NCBI GenBank assembly: GCA_902651635.1
Contig: CACRSC010000061.1
Coordinates: forward strand, 70,076 to 134,075
DNA length: 64,000 nt
Direction of reading: 5' to 3'
Source: Mastigamoeba balamuthi
Taxonomy: Eukaryota > Evosea > Mastigamoebida > Mastigamoebidae
Below, piece by piece: positions 45,042 through 54,719 of the stretch; the stretch's first letter is position 1, and every line of letters begins with the position of its first letter. The notes beneath the pieces are model-generated. The model did not search any database. It saw only the letters and a list, made by a program, of their open reading frames with translations, and had not been told where the DNA came from. Made by a program: the position numbers and the translations under genes.

Positions 45042-45858
45042 TGCAGCTTCTGATAGAGGGGTTTCATTCTGAAGAAAACGAGCTTTTTAGTGGTCCAAAC
45101 TCTATAGTTGTGCTTCACCAGCCCCAGAGGTGTGTGTTGTGGTTTTACGTTTCTTGGATTCTCTGTTAATACTGAGAACACTTTTTTTGATGTCTCAGCT
45201 TATTTCAAAATCCTTATTCCTGATTTTCTTGTTATTTATAGAATGTATTGTCAGGGCATGATAACTCCTGGGCCCGTTCCTTCTGTCAACTGGCTTCCCT
45301 GTTGCAAACAATTGATATCTAGAGGAATCGGTATTCCCACACCTCAGAGGGTGGTGGATCCTGACAAAATCCACCCATATAGATGCCAGCTCATCGTGAA
45401 TGAAATGAATTGTGTGTATTCACTCGCTGCTCAATAAATTATCACAATCTGCATGAAAGGCCACAAAGAATGTTCTACCTGCATCTCTATTGCAAAAACA
45501 GAAGCAGATGGAGCATGATATTCCTGACTGTCATAACAATTGGAGCATACTGAAGTGTGGAACCACAAAACACTATTTACACTCATTCTGGATAGTCAGG
45601 GGTCAGTAATTACATCTCAGCTTGCAGTAGATATTGTTCGAGAGCACTCAATCCACTGGTCACAATATTGCACTCCATATCCAGCCGAATTCCTTTTCCC
45701 TTCCTCTCTGCAGCCACTCAATTTTGGCTACGGGAAAGCATGATTACATCATGGGAACAGGTTGATGAACTCTGTTCCCATGATGTCGTCCATTTGTCAA
45801 TTGATGTCACCAATTTGTTGTTCAGCGTTTCAGTGTGTGACTCCCTTTCGTGCCGCCT
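45042..45858. other. AT-richer intergenic stretch
   Basis: About 800 bp with only short open frames and no recognised motif. Similar in composition to 0.7-4 kb and 26.8-27.4 kb. Confidence 0.4.
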
Positions 45859-47082
45859 CTACCACCCGAGGGCGAGCACCGCAACTGCGAGCACCGACAC
45901 CACCAGGGCAGGTGAGGTGTGAATCCCCGCGCCGTAGTGCGACTCTCCGTCAGAGGCAGTGGAGATCCTGGCCGCGGTGGCGTGGGCGCAGACAGCCCCG
46001 CGGCAGACATCGAGCGAGCACTGCGCAGCGTCCACGACGAGCAGCTGCGTGCCCGACTGCGCCCTCTCCTCGTCCGGGCAGCTGCACTCGCAGAGCATCG
46101 ACGGCATGGCGCACGTGTCGTTGTTGTAGAAGCACTCCATGAAGTCCACCAGCGCAGGCCTCCTCGACGCCCTTCGATCGCGCCGGGCGAGCTGTGAGCA
46201 GAGTGGCTGTGTGTTGGGGATGGTCACCTGAGGCAATCGGCCTCGGACACTGGGGTCCCGTCGTCGTACGTGCACGTGGCGTTGCGGACGCTGGAGCACG
46301 CTCCGTAGGGGTTCGAACCGCACGTGTTCCACTTTCCCGTCTTCCACGCCATCGAGCAGGTGCGGCTGGTGCCCTCACTGTACAACGCAATTGGGACTTG
46401 GTGCTTTTCAACTCTCCGCTAAGAGAAGTGTGGCCCCCACGTACGTCCCCGCCTCTGCGTATTCCTCGCAGTAGTTCTGGCCCACGTTGTCCCCGGTGAC
46501 GGTGTTCACGCAGCCCGACACGGTGCGGGTCTGCACACCGCCGCCCTCTGCGCAGGAGGGCGTCCAGGAGGAGCCTGCCCAGACGTACTTGTAGACCTTG
46601 GTGCAGTCGAGCTCCACGCTGTGCGCCAGCGACATCTTGGAGTAGGGCAGCGCGGCGTCCGACTTCATGTCGAGGTAGCCGTAGGCGCCGCCCGCCGGTA
46701 CGTAGCGGAGCGGCACGTGGTTCTTGAGGCGCAGGCAGGACGTGTTGGAGGCGAGGCGGACCATGGGGGCGAACCCGATGCGTGACGACGAGATGGCGAA
46801 GCTCAGGGGCACGCGGGCCTCGTTGTAGAGCTCAAAGTCGATCTTGCGGACCAGCGTGAGGTTGTAGTAGAAGCGGGCCGTGTCTGCGGGGTCCTTGGGC
46901 TGCGGGCACTGGATGGCCAGGACGTTCCACCAGCCCCCGTCGGCATTCCAGTACGAGTCCTCCCGCGTGCACCACCAGCACGTCACGCAGCTCCCGCCCC
47001 CGTAGCCCCGGGACGGCAGCGGCAGCGACAGCGCGCAGGCCACGAGCAGGGCCAGGGCGAGGCGCAGGTGCGGTGTGGCCAT
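45859..47082 (-). CDS. GPI-anchored surface protein with thrombospondin type-1-like segments
   Basis: Exons 47082-46445, 46377-46228 and 46171-45859 join in phase to 366 aa. A signal peptide (LRLALALLVACALSLPLPS) is followed by a Cys-containing region (GGSCVTCWWCTRED) and beta-rich sequence. Then come two TSP1-like segments: WAGSSWTPSCAEGGGVQTR with following Cys, and CSMAWKTGKWNTCG with CTYDDGTPVSEADC, which has the W-x-x-W and Cys spacing of ADAMTS-type repeats. The end is a Cys cluster (MLCECSCPDE) and a hydrophobic tail (ALVVSVLAVAVLALGW) of GPI-signal type. It is likely displayed outside the cell and may bind other surface or matrix molecules. The first donor is AC|GTACGT. The junction before exon 3 rests on a weak acceptor. 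Confidence 0.7.
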
Positions 47083-47530
47083 GGCAGAGAAGGAAGAACG
47101 TGGAAAGAGAGGAGTGGCCGTTGGCAAGAGATAACGAGAAAGAGAGCAAAGAGAGCGGTGTGGGCTGCGAGCAACCCGCGGCTTTTGTACTTTCTGTACT
47201 GGATTTGGGCCAGTGCCCCGATACAGCAGCACGGTCCAAAGTTGAAATGCTGCCCACCCCGGCAGTGCCGGCAGGCGGGCTCTGCAGCCAAAGCCTGGGC
47301 ACAGCGCCTTGACCTTGTCTCGCCCGATCGATAGGCAGGGTTCTCTCAACAGAGCAGCAGCCCCCATGCCTCAATGCGGAAGGTGCATTTGACACTGCAT
47401 TCCTGCAATGGGTGGAATGCCCATACGAGCACAGCAGGGCCCAGCCCACCAGGTGGTGTGTACGTATGCTGTACAGTATAGTATCTCTGGGGCAGCCCAG
47501 AAACCACACCAGAACGCTGCATTCACTTAA

Positions 47531-47641
47531 GTGCCATACATCGCTCTGAATACACTGCCCGCAGCACCGCAGCCCAGATGCGAGGCGGCCGTACTCAGGG
47601 ACCCTGCGCGGTGCCTGGGCCCAGCGCTTGGATGGGAGACC
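47531..47641 (+). ncRNA. 5S-rRNA-like relic
   Basis: Two parts match 5S rRNA in order: GCCATACATCGCTCTGAA near the start (compare GCCATACCACCCTGAA) and GCCTGGGCCCAGCGCTTGGA with TGGGAGACC near the end (compare GGCCTGGTTAGTACTTGGATGGGAGACC, the box C control region). The middle is divergent, and the 3' third that should pair with the 5' end is not recognisable. Probably a decayed or 5S-derived copy rather than a working gene. The nearby T run after 47647 is weak evidence for a Pol III unit. Confidence 0.45.
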
Positions 47642-48106
47642 AGATTCGTTTTATTCGAATTCACGTGAATCGTAGATATTTTCTGCACCATGACAATACC
47701 AAGAAAATCCCGTAAGAAACACGAACAGCAGGGCAGTTCCTGTCCTCCACACCAGGAAATGCACGGCACGGCCCCAGCGAGCGCGGCGCCGCAGCGGGGC
47801 GGTCGGATACGGCGGGAGAAGGGCAGGGGCGAGATATTTGTGCAGAGAAAGCGCACTGACGAGAGCAGATGACGTGGCCTTGCTCTGAGCCCAGATTCGC
47901 TCTTGAGAAGCAGCAGAGAGGAATAATATCTCAATAATCCGATCAGAGCGGGGCGCCCTCTTCGCAGCCCAGAGCACCCGAGTCCCAGCGAGCGAGCACA
48001 GCGGCACAGAGGGCAGAGACCACTGACCAGCGAGCACTGAGCAGAGGCATCAGCAGCAGCAGCAGAATCAACAGGGCAGCAGCAGCAGCAGCAGCAAGCA
48101 GCAGGG

Positions 48107-49730
48107 ATGTCGGACACGGTGGACCACAGGCGCATCGCGGAGCGCACAGACTCGGCCTCCCTCCTCGCCCGCAAGATCGAGTCCCTCGCCCAGCTCGTCC
48201 GCGACAGCTCCTACACCGTCTTCTTCACCGGTCCGCCCCGGCTCTGCCCCGCACACATCGCCCGCGCGCAATTCAACTGACCTCTGCCGCCCCGATTCGC
48301 CCGTGAAAATTCGCCTCCCCGAATTCAACTCGTCAAATTCGCAATTCGCGATTCGCGATTGGCAAATTGGCGATTGGCGCTGCGCAGGGGCCGGGGTGTC
48401 GACGTCGAGCGGCATCGCCGACTACAGAGGGCCCAAGGGGGCGTGGACGCTCTCGAGGATCGAGGAGCTCGCGGCCGCAGAGCGGGCGGGCACGCTGGGC
48501 CGCCGCCAGGCCGACGAGCTGGCCACCCTCCGCCGCGAGGCCGCCCGCACGCCCACCAAGTCCGCGCGCGCCGTCGACGTGCGCAGCGCGCCCCACGCAA
48601 TTGACTCTGAATTGCGGATTTGAATCTGAAAAATGCAAACGTCGCGTCAGCTGCATGACGCCGAGCCCAACGAGACGCACATGGCGATGGCGACGCTGGT
48701 GCGGCTGGGGTACGCGCGGTACGTGGTGACGACGAACCTGGACGGGGTGTTCCGCAAGGCGGGGCTGCGGGGCCACGCGGAGCTGTGCTGCCTGCACGGC
48801 GACGTCTACGTGGAGCGCTGCACGGCCTGCGGCTACGACTTTGAGCGCAACTACCACGTGCGCCGCGAGGGCCTGCACCCCCACGACCACTCGGCCGGCC
48901 TCTGCCCGCGCTGCGGCAGCGCGCCGCCCGAGGGCTACGCGGGGCGGCCCACGTCGCGTCGCACGGGCGCCGGCGCCACGTACGCGTCGTGCGGGCTCGT
49001 GGGGACGCGCGACGCAGACGCCGGGACCAAGGACACGCACGTCAACTTCGGGGAGCTGCTCGACGCCGTCGACCTCGACGAGGCCGAGCGCCACTGCGCG
49101 CGCGCGGAGCTCTGCGTCGTCGCGGGGACGTCGATGACGCTGCGCCACATCACGCACATGCCGTTCCTCGCGCGGCGGACGGCCATCGTCAACCTCCAGG
49201 CGACGCCCGACGACGCCCGCGCGGACCTCCGCATCTGGGCGCCCTGCGACGCCGTCTTCCGCGCGCTGCTGGCCCGCCTGGGCGTCGACGCCGACCCCGT
49301 GCCCGCGTGGCACCCGCGCGACGCCGTCCCCGTCGACGCCATCCCGCGCTACGTCAGCGCGGCGCACGTCGACTGCGCCCGCAGGCTCGCGCAGAGGGCC
49401 GTGCGGCTGGGCGGGCTGCTCGTGGGCAACGCCACAGAGGCCGTCGACGACGAGCGCTGGCGGTGGACCGTCTTCGTGCGCCCCGCGCCCGCAGTCGCCA
49501 GCGTCGACCTCGGCGCCGTCGTCGCCAGCGTCACGTTCGGGCTGCACCCCACGTTCAAGGTCCTGCGGCCGCCGTTCGAGGTCACGCGCGTGGGCGCCGC
49601 GGCCTTCAACGTCGAGATCGCCGTCGCCTGGCGCTGCGCCGACTGGGGCGAGAGCACCACCTACGTCCACAAGCTCTGCGTCGACAGCCCCCAGTGCGCC
49701 CGCGTCTACGCCGTCGACGAGCGCCAGTGA
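48107..49730 (+). CDS. Sirtuin, SIRT6/SIRT7-like (class IV) NAD-dependent deacylase
   Basis: Exons 48107-48230, 48388-48578 and 48651-49730 join in phase to 464 aa. The NAD-binding start TGAGVSTSSGIADYRGPKGA with WTL is the class IV signature. LHDAEPNETHMAMATLVRLG follows as in SIRT7. The catalytic His lies in CCLHGDVYVE, and the zinc knuckle is CTACGYDF with CPRCGS. GTSMTLRHI and IVNLQATPDD match the late Rossmann motifs. The usual TQNxDGLH is TTNLDGVF here: Asn and Asp are kept but Gln is Thr. The last 130 residues include a strand-rich region (VASVTFGLHPTFKVLRPPFE) typical of the C-terminal extension found in some SIRT7-type proteins. It probably acts on nuclear proteins. Intron 2 contains CAATTGACTC. 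Confidence 0.9.
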
Positions 49731-49840
49731 CGCAGCACAGCACAGCACCACAGCAGCACGCATACAATAGAGGCAGAGAGACACCAGACATCGTGCAATG
49801 CGAGTGGCTGGTGGCTGCTGGGGGGCACGCGGGGGGTCTC

Positions 49841-50610
49841 TCAGAAGTCGTCGCCGATGAGGCCGAGGCAGGCGTCGTTGAGCTTGCCGTAGACGACGGC
49901 CGTGTTGGCGTCGTATCGGACGCTCGTGATCTTGAGCCTGATCCTGTCCCTGGGCTGCGCGCAGTGGTGGCGTGAGCCAGAGCAGCAGTTGGCCGCACGG
50001 GGGCGCACTGACATTGGCACAAGGGTGCATGGAGGGCACTGACACATTGACACATGGGTGTATTGACACTGACACATGGATGCATGGGCACACTGACACA
50101 AGGGTGCACAGCCGCATTATTGACACATTGACAGATGGCCCACTGGGACCACTGGCGCCACTGGCGCAGCAGCAGCAAGGAGAGAGGAAGACGGGCCTTG
50201 ATGGAGACGCCGGTGCTGTCCTCGTAGTGGGGGTCGGTGCTGCCGCCCTGGACGAAGCTGAAGCCGCGGGGGAGGGCCGAGTTGTGGATGAAGACGGTGA
50301 TGGGACCCACGCGGGCGGTGATGGCGACGGCGTTGGCCTGGTCGACGACGGCGTCGAGGGGCTCGCCGGCAAAGAGCTTGAGGACAATGGCCGTGAAGCT
50401 GACGGCGAAGACGGCGAGGCCCGTGCCCTCCTGGACGAGGGCGTCGCCGACGCTGGTGACGCTGACGACGTTGACGACGTAGCCCTCGTCCACGAGGTAC
50501 TTGCCCTCGTACTCGGCCATCAGGCTCTGCGTCACCACCTCCAGCAGCTGCGGCCCAAAGTGCTTGGGCTCGATCCGCACCACCTTCCGGAACGTCTGGT
50601 ACAGGAACAT
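49841..50610 (-). CDS. RPB7: RNA polymerase II subunit RPB7
   Basis: Exons 50610-50197 and 49954-49841 give 175 aa (human 172). The tip domain starts MFLYQTFRKVVRIEPKHFGP, and EGKYLVDEGYVV with the later OB-fold VSFTAIVLKLFAGEPLDAVV follow the family closely; the end is RDRIRLKITSVRYD and YLGL-like CLGLIGDDF. With RPB4 it forms the stalk that binds nascent RNA. The intron (242 nt) begins with GC after AAG (AAG|GCCCGT); using GC gives an alignment without a gap. The intron contains an ACTGACACA-type repeat. It converges on the sirtuin gene, 110 bp away. Confidence 0.93.
50015..50165. repeat. Minisatellite-like repeat in the RPB7 intron
   Basis: Words CACTGACACATTGACACATG, GTGTATTGACACTGACACATGG and CACACTGACACAAGGGTGCA recur with irregular spacing of about 20-24 nt, followed by short CCACTGGCG units. 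Confidence 0.7.
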
Positions 50611-50917
50611 CCTCCTCCCTACTTCTCTCCTCGCTCTCCTCGCTCTCTCGCTCTGTCTCAAAGCCCCGCCGCCGCCCGCGCGCTCTCTTTTGTTCTGCGC
50701 CCAAATCTCCGCCACAACAATAAAATCCCCGTATCAAGAGCTCTTGATTCACCCACTGCTGTCACATCCACCCCATGTTACTCTCCAATACATTTGCATA
50801 TGTCCCCGCCACATCGCGGTGAGTCAGTGGGCGCCACGACATCCCAGAGCACAGCAGCAATCCAGGAGATAATCTCGAGAATCTTCTGATTCGTTGATTC
50901 GTTCCAACCGGTGGGCG

Positions 50918-51526
50918 ATGGAGAGCGAGAGCGACATGGTGGCGGCGCTGGTGCGGCGCATCGACGCGCTGGAGCGGCAGGTGTCCGGGGGCCCCGCCCC
51001 AGCCTCACCCAGCGGCGGCAGCGGCGGCGCGACGCTGTACGAGCAGGCGGGGCAGTGCCAGCGGGAGCAGGAGGCGCTGCTGCGGGGCCGCGACGCCCTG
51101 CTGCGCTTCCTGGCCCTCAGCCCCGACTGCCGCCCCGGCCTCGACGCCCTCGAGCGCTGCGGCCCCGCCTGGCTCCCCCTCCGCGTCCGCGCCCTCGCCG
51201 CAGCCCTCGCGGACTCCCCCCTCGTCGCCGCCGCCTCGGCGCCCCCGCCCCCCGCCCTCGAGGCGCTCTGGCGCGCGGGTCCCGACGCCCTCGCTGGCCT
51301 CGCCGTCGACGCTCGCAGGGCTGACGTGGCAGCGCGCGGGGCCGCCGAGGCCAGGAGGAGCGCGGCGGCGCTGCTCGCCAGGGCGCAGAGGGACGCCTTT
51401 GAGTACGCCAGGGCCTGCGAGAGGGTCTCGGCGGCCCTGGGCGCCTGCGAGGCCGACGCCCAGCGGCTGTGCGCGCAGCAGCAGCAGCAGCAGCGGGGGC
51501 AGCGCGAGCAGCGGGGGTGCAGCTGA
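50918..51526 (+). CDS. Coiled-coil protein, possibly dynactin p24 (DCTN3)
   Basis: Intronless, 202 aa, start ATG at 50918 (an in-frame upstream start is GTG-only). It opens MVAALVRRIDALERQVSG, followed by a Ser/Gly/Pro linker and two long helical stretches (EQAGQCQREQEALLRGRDAL and RAQRDAFEYARACERVSAAL), then QQQQQQ near the end. The N-terminal L-x-x-R-h-x-x-L-E-x-x-V-x-G pattern, the length and the all-helical plan fit DCTN3, which sits in the dynactin shoulder, but residue identity is low. The gene is repeated at 51879-52806 through what looks like an assembly error. It converges on PA28gamma. Confidence 0.45.
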   Translation: MESESDMVAALVRRIDALERQVSGGPAPASPSGGSGGATLYEQAGQCQREQEALLRGRDALLRFLALSPDCRPGLDALERCGPAWLPLRVRALAAALADSPLVAAASAPPPPALEALWRAGPDALAGLAVDARRADVAARGAAEARRSAAALLARAQRDAFEYARACERVSAALGACEADAQRLCAQQQQQQRGQREQRGCS

Positions 51527-52806
51527 TGCGACGTTCTGCGGGTTCCGGGATTCCAGGACAGATCTCGTGTTCCTCCCGCGATATCTCGGGGGAATCTGGC
51601 GCAAGCAGCACCTGTTGTGTAACGCCTTGCTGGCTGGCGGCTCCTGTTTGGGTCGCCAAGCAAGGCTCAGAGACAGAACAAACACGGAGAGCTTCTCGAC
51701 TACGCTTTGTTGTTGTTTATGTGCTTTTTGTTGGGATTTCTATTTGGCCGGAATCGGGAAACGAGGGGGGAGCACCGCGGGGGGGTGTCCGGTATCTGGA
51801 AATCTGGAACCATCAGAGGGCACACACACAATATCTGCCGCGTGCGTCAGGGGCCAGCAGGAAGGGAAGGAGCCTCCNGGTGCGGCGCATCGACGCGCTG
51901 GAGCGGCAGGTGTCCGGGGGCCCCGCCCCAGCCTCACCCAGCGGCGGCAGCGGCGGCGCGACGCTGTACGAGCAGGCGGGGCAGTGCCAGCGGGAGCAGG
52001 AGGCGCTGCTGCGGGGCCGCGACGCCCTGCTGCGCTTCCTGGCCCTCAGCCCCGACTGCCGCCCCGGCCTCGACGCCCTCGAGCGCTGCGGCCCCGCCTG
52101 GCTCCCCCTCCGCGTCCGCGCCCTCGCCGCAGCCCTCGCGGACTCCCCCCTCGTCGCCGCCGCCTCGGCGCCCCCGCCCCCCGCCCTCGAGGCCCTCTGG
52201 CGCGCGGGTCCCGACGCCCTCGCTGGCCTCGCCGTCGACGCTCGCAGGGCTGACGTGGCAGCGCGCGGGGCCGCCGAGGCCAGGAGGAGCGCGGCGGCGC
52301 TGCTCGCCAGGGCGCAGCGCGACGCCTTTGAGTACGCCAGGGCCTGCGAGAGGGTCTCGGCGGCCCTGGGCGCCTGCGAGGCCGACGCCCAGCGGCTGTG
52401 CGCGCAGCAGCAGCAGCAGCAGCGGGGGCAGCGCGAGCAGCGGGGGTGCAGCTGATGCGACGTTCTGCGGGTTCCGGGATTCCAGGACAGATCTCGTGTT
52501 CCTCCCGCGATATCTCGGGGGAATCTGGCGCAAGCAGCACCTGTTGTGTAACGCCTTGCTGGCTGGCGGCTCCTGTTTGGGTCGCCAAGCAAGGCTCAGA
52601 GACAGAACAAACACGGAGAGCTTCTCGACTACGCTTTGTTGTTGTTTATGTGCTTTTTGTTGGGATTTCTATTTGGCCGGAATCGGGAAACGAGGGGGGA
52701 GCACCGCGGGGGGGTGTCCGGTATCTGGAAATCTGGAACCATCAGAGGGCACACACACAATATCTGCCGCGTGCGTCAGGGGCCAGCAGGAAGGGAAGGA
52801 GCCTCA
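50950..52806. repeat. Two near-identical 928-bp copies joined by one N (likely assembly artefact)
   Basis: Bases 50950-51877 and 51879-52806 match with a constant offset of 929 and only a few differences, for example GGCGCTCTGG/GGCCCTCTGG and GCGCAGAGGGAC/GCGCAGCGCGAC. A single N (51878) is the junction. The second copy lacks the first 32 bases of the coding region and runs on into the PA28gamma 3' end. This is what two unmerged overlapping contig ends would look like. Confidence 0.85.
51880..52455 (+). pseudogene. Second, 5'-truncated copy of the coiled-coil gene (probably artefactual)
   Basis: Same sequence as 50951-51526 but starting after the N, without the ATG and first eleven codons. 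It should not be counted as a separate gene unless the duplication is confirmed. Confidence 0.7.
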
Positions 52807-53823
52807 GAAGAGCTGGTCCATGTGGTTGGAGCCGCGGGGCGACTGGATCTTCTCGAGGTTCTTGACGATGAGGTCGTAGATGATGCCGTAGTTGTTGCGC
52901 AGGTCGAGCACGCTCAGGCGCAGGTTCGTGTACTGCTTCTGGTCGAGCTCCACGACGGCCCTCAGGTAGTCCTCCACGCCCGGGTACTTGTGCACCTTGG
53001 TCACCAGCTTGGCCCGCGACAGGTAGTACTTGGTCCTGCGCACCACCCACAGCCACGCGCCACATCCGTCAGTTCAGCCCCTCTCCCACTTGATTCGACT
53101 TTCTCGGTACTTCAGTCCCAGCCCCTTCCCACCCATCTCTCTCTCTCTCTCCCCAGTTGATTCCACGCCGACGCACACGTTCTCGAGGGCGGCGAAGCCG
53201 GCGTCCTCGGCGCGGCCGAGCTCGCTGACGGTCTCCTCCTGGATGTTGACGCCGAAGTTGTTGCCGTCCTCGATGCGGGGGATGTTGAGCTGGATCCAGA
53301 CCTTGACCGTGTTCATCGCCTCGATCATCTCCACCAGCTCCCGCTTCAGGTACCCCAGCACCTCCACAATCGCCCCCAGCGCCTCCACCCTCAGCCCCTC
53401 GACCTGCGCTGCTGCTGGTGCTGCCTCGGAGGAGCCCTCGGAGGAGGCAGCCAGGCGGCGCTTCTTCTGCTTGGGCTCGGGGGTCGTCGCGGTGGCGCCA
53501 GAGGAGGCGACAGGGGCAGCAGCCCCGGAGGCGGCAGGGGCGGGGGTGCCGAGGACCTTGGCAAAGTCGAGGCGGATGCGGGCCTCGATGTCGGCGAGGG
53601 GGACGTTGAGGAAGGGCTCTGTCAGCGCCTTCTCCAGGGCGGCCACCTTCTGGGGCATCCGCTTGTGCACTATCTCCAGCGCCTTGTGCTGCGCCTCGGC
53701 CCGCATCTGCTTGATGTCCACCGCCGCCACCGCGCTGCTGCTGGCGCCCATGACCGCGTCCTCTGCCGCCGCCGCCTGCTGCTGCTGCTGCTGCGCGTGG
53801 CTCTTGCTGTGCTTGCTGCTCAT
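52804..53823 (-). CDS. PSME3: Proteasome activator PA28gamma / REGgamma
   Basis: Exons 53823-53177 and 53035-52804 join in phase to 292 aa. The N-terminal helix region (RAEAQHKALEIVHKRMPQKV) leads to a long homolog-specific loop (about residues 90-150) with a basic KQKKRRL patch, likely a nuclear signal. The core is very well kept: MNTVKVWIQLNIPRIEDGNN with FGVNIQEETVSEL, which is the activation-loop segment, then YYLSRAKLVTKVHKYPGVED and a C-terminus NHMDQLF that should dock into the 20S ring. It forms heptamers that open the proteasome without ATP or ubiquitin. Poly-Gln at the start comes from CAG repeats. The intron (141 nt) has a CT microsatellite and a GTTGATT. Confidence 0.95.
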
Positions 53824-54719
53824 CGTCCTCTGTCTCTGTGGGTACTGTCCCTGCTGTCCCTGCTGCGGTGCTGCGGTGCTGGTGCTGCTGCCCTGTGCGC
53901 CGCGCGTGCTGCTCTGTCTTTTTTTGTTGTTGCTGCGGAAAAGATTCCCAGATGACATCAGCACAGAAGATCGCGCTGGCGCCAATATCCCACCAGAGCG
54001 CACCAATTGAGTCGGCAAGACAACTGTAGTAGCATGCATGAGTCACCACGGATCACTGTCGCTTCAAGGGCAGCCCTTGATCCGAGGTGCAGTGCCCTCA
54101 CCCTCTATTCCCCATCAGAGGTGTTGTGAACTAGTTTGGGGGCTCTCTGAGATCAGAGCAATAAAAGTTCTGTGTTTCTAGGTGCAGGGAGAGCGACGTC
54201 ATTCGCCGGGGCGGGAGTCGATTGAACGGAGGAATCCTGACGCAGGTTCAGCAGGATTTTCCGCTGACGTCCTTGCTCTCGCAGATTTATCCGTAACAGA
54301 GGCATCGCAGCCACGCCGATCCCCAACTCTGGCAGGCTTTCCTGGTGGCCTGTTCGCCTGGCGAGAGTCGTGCCCAGCTCTCAACCAGCCGCGTGTGCTT
54401 CACTGGACATCCTCATTTGTCTGAGACCGAGGCATTGCTGGAGGGAGCCCTGGGAGAGCCACGGGGCATCGAGACTCAGTGCGCGCCTCTCTTGGCAGTG
54501 CTCTGCAAGGCACTGTGCCACTGACGGCAGATGAACTACACGATAGATGGCGGGGCTACCCTCTGCCAACAATCACTCACCCGCAATGATACGTAGTCTG
54601 CCCAACCCCAGCCAACGATAATCAGACAGTATCGCGGGGAGTGAATGGACTGGTCTGGTCTCATCACAGGTCAGTTGATTGATCATGAATCATGCGTGAT
54701 GCGTTGCTCCATACTCATG
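53824..54719. other. Intergenic; nothing recognised
   Basis: About 900 bp upstream of PA28gamma and downstream of the GH-B gene. Short open frames only. PA28gamma regulatory sequence is expected near 53830-54100. Confidence 0.4.
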
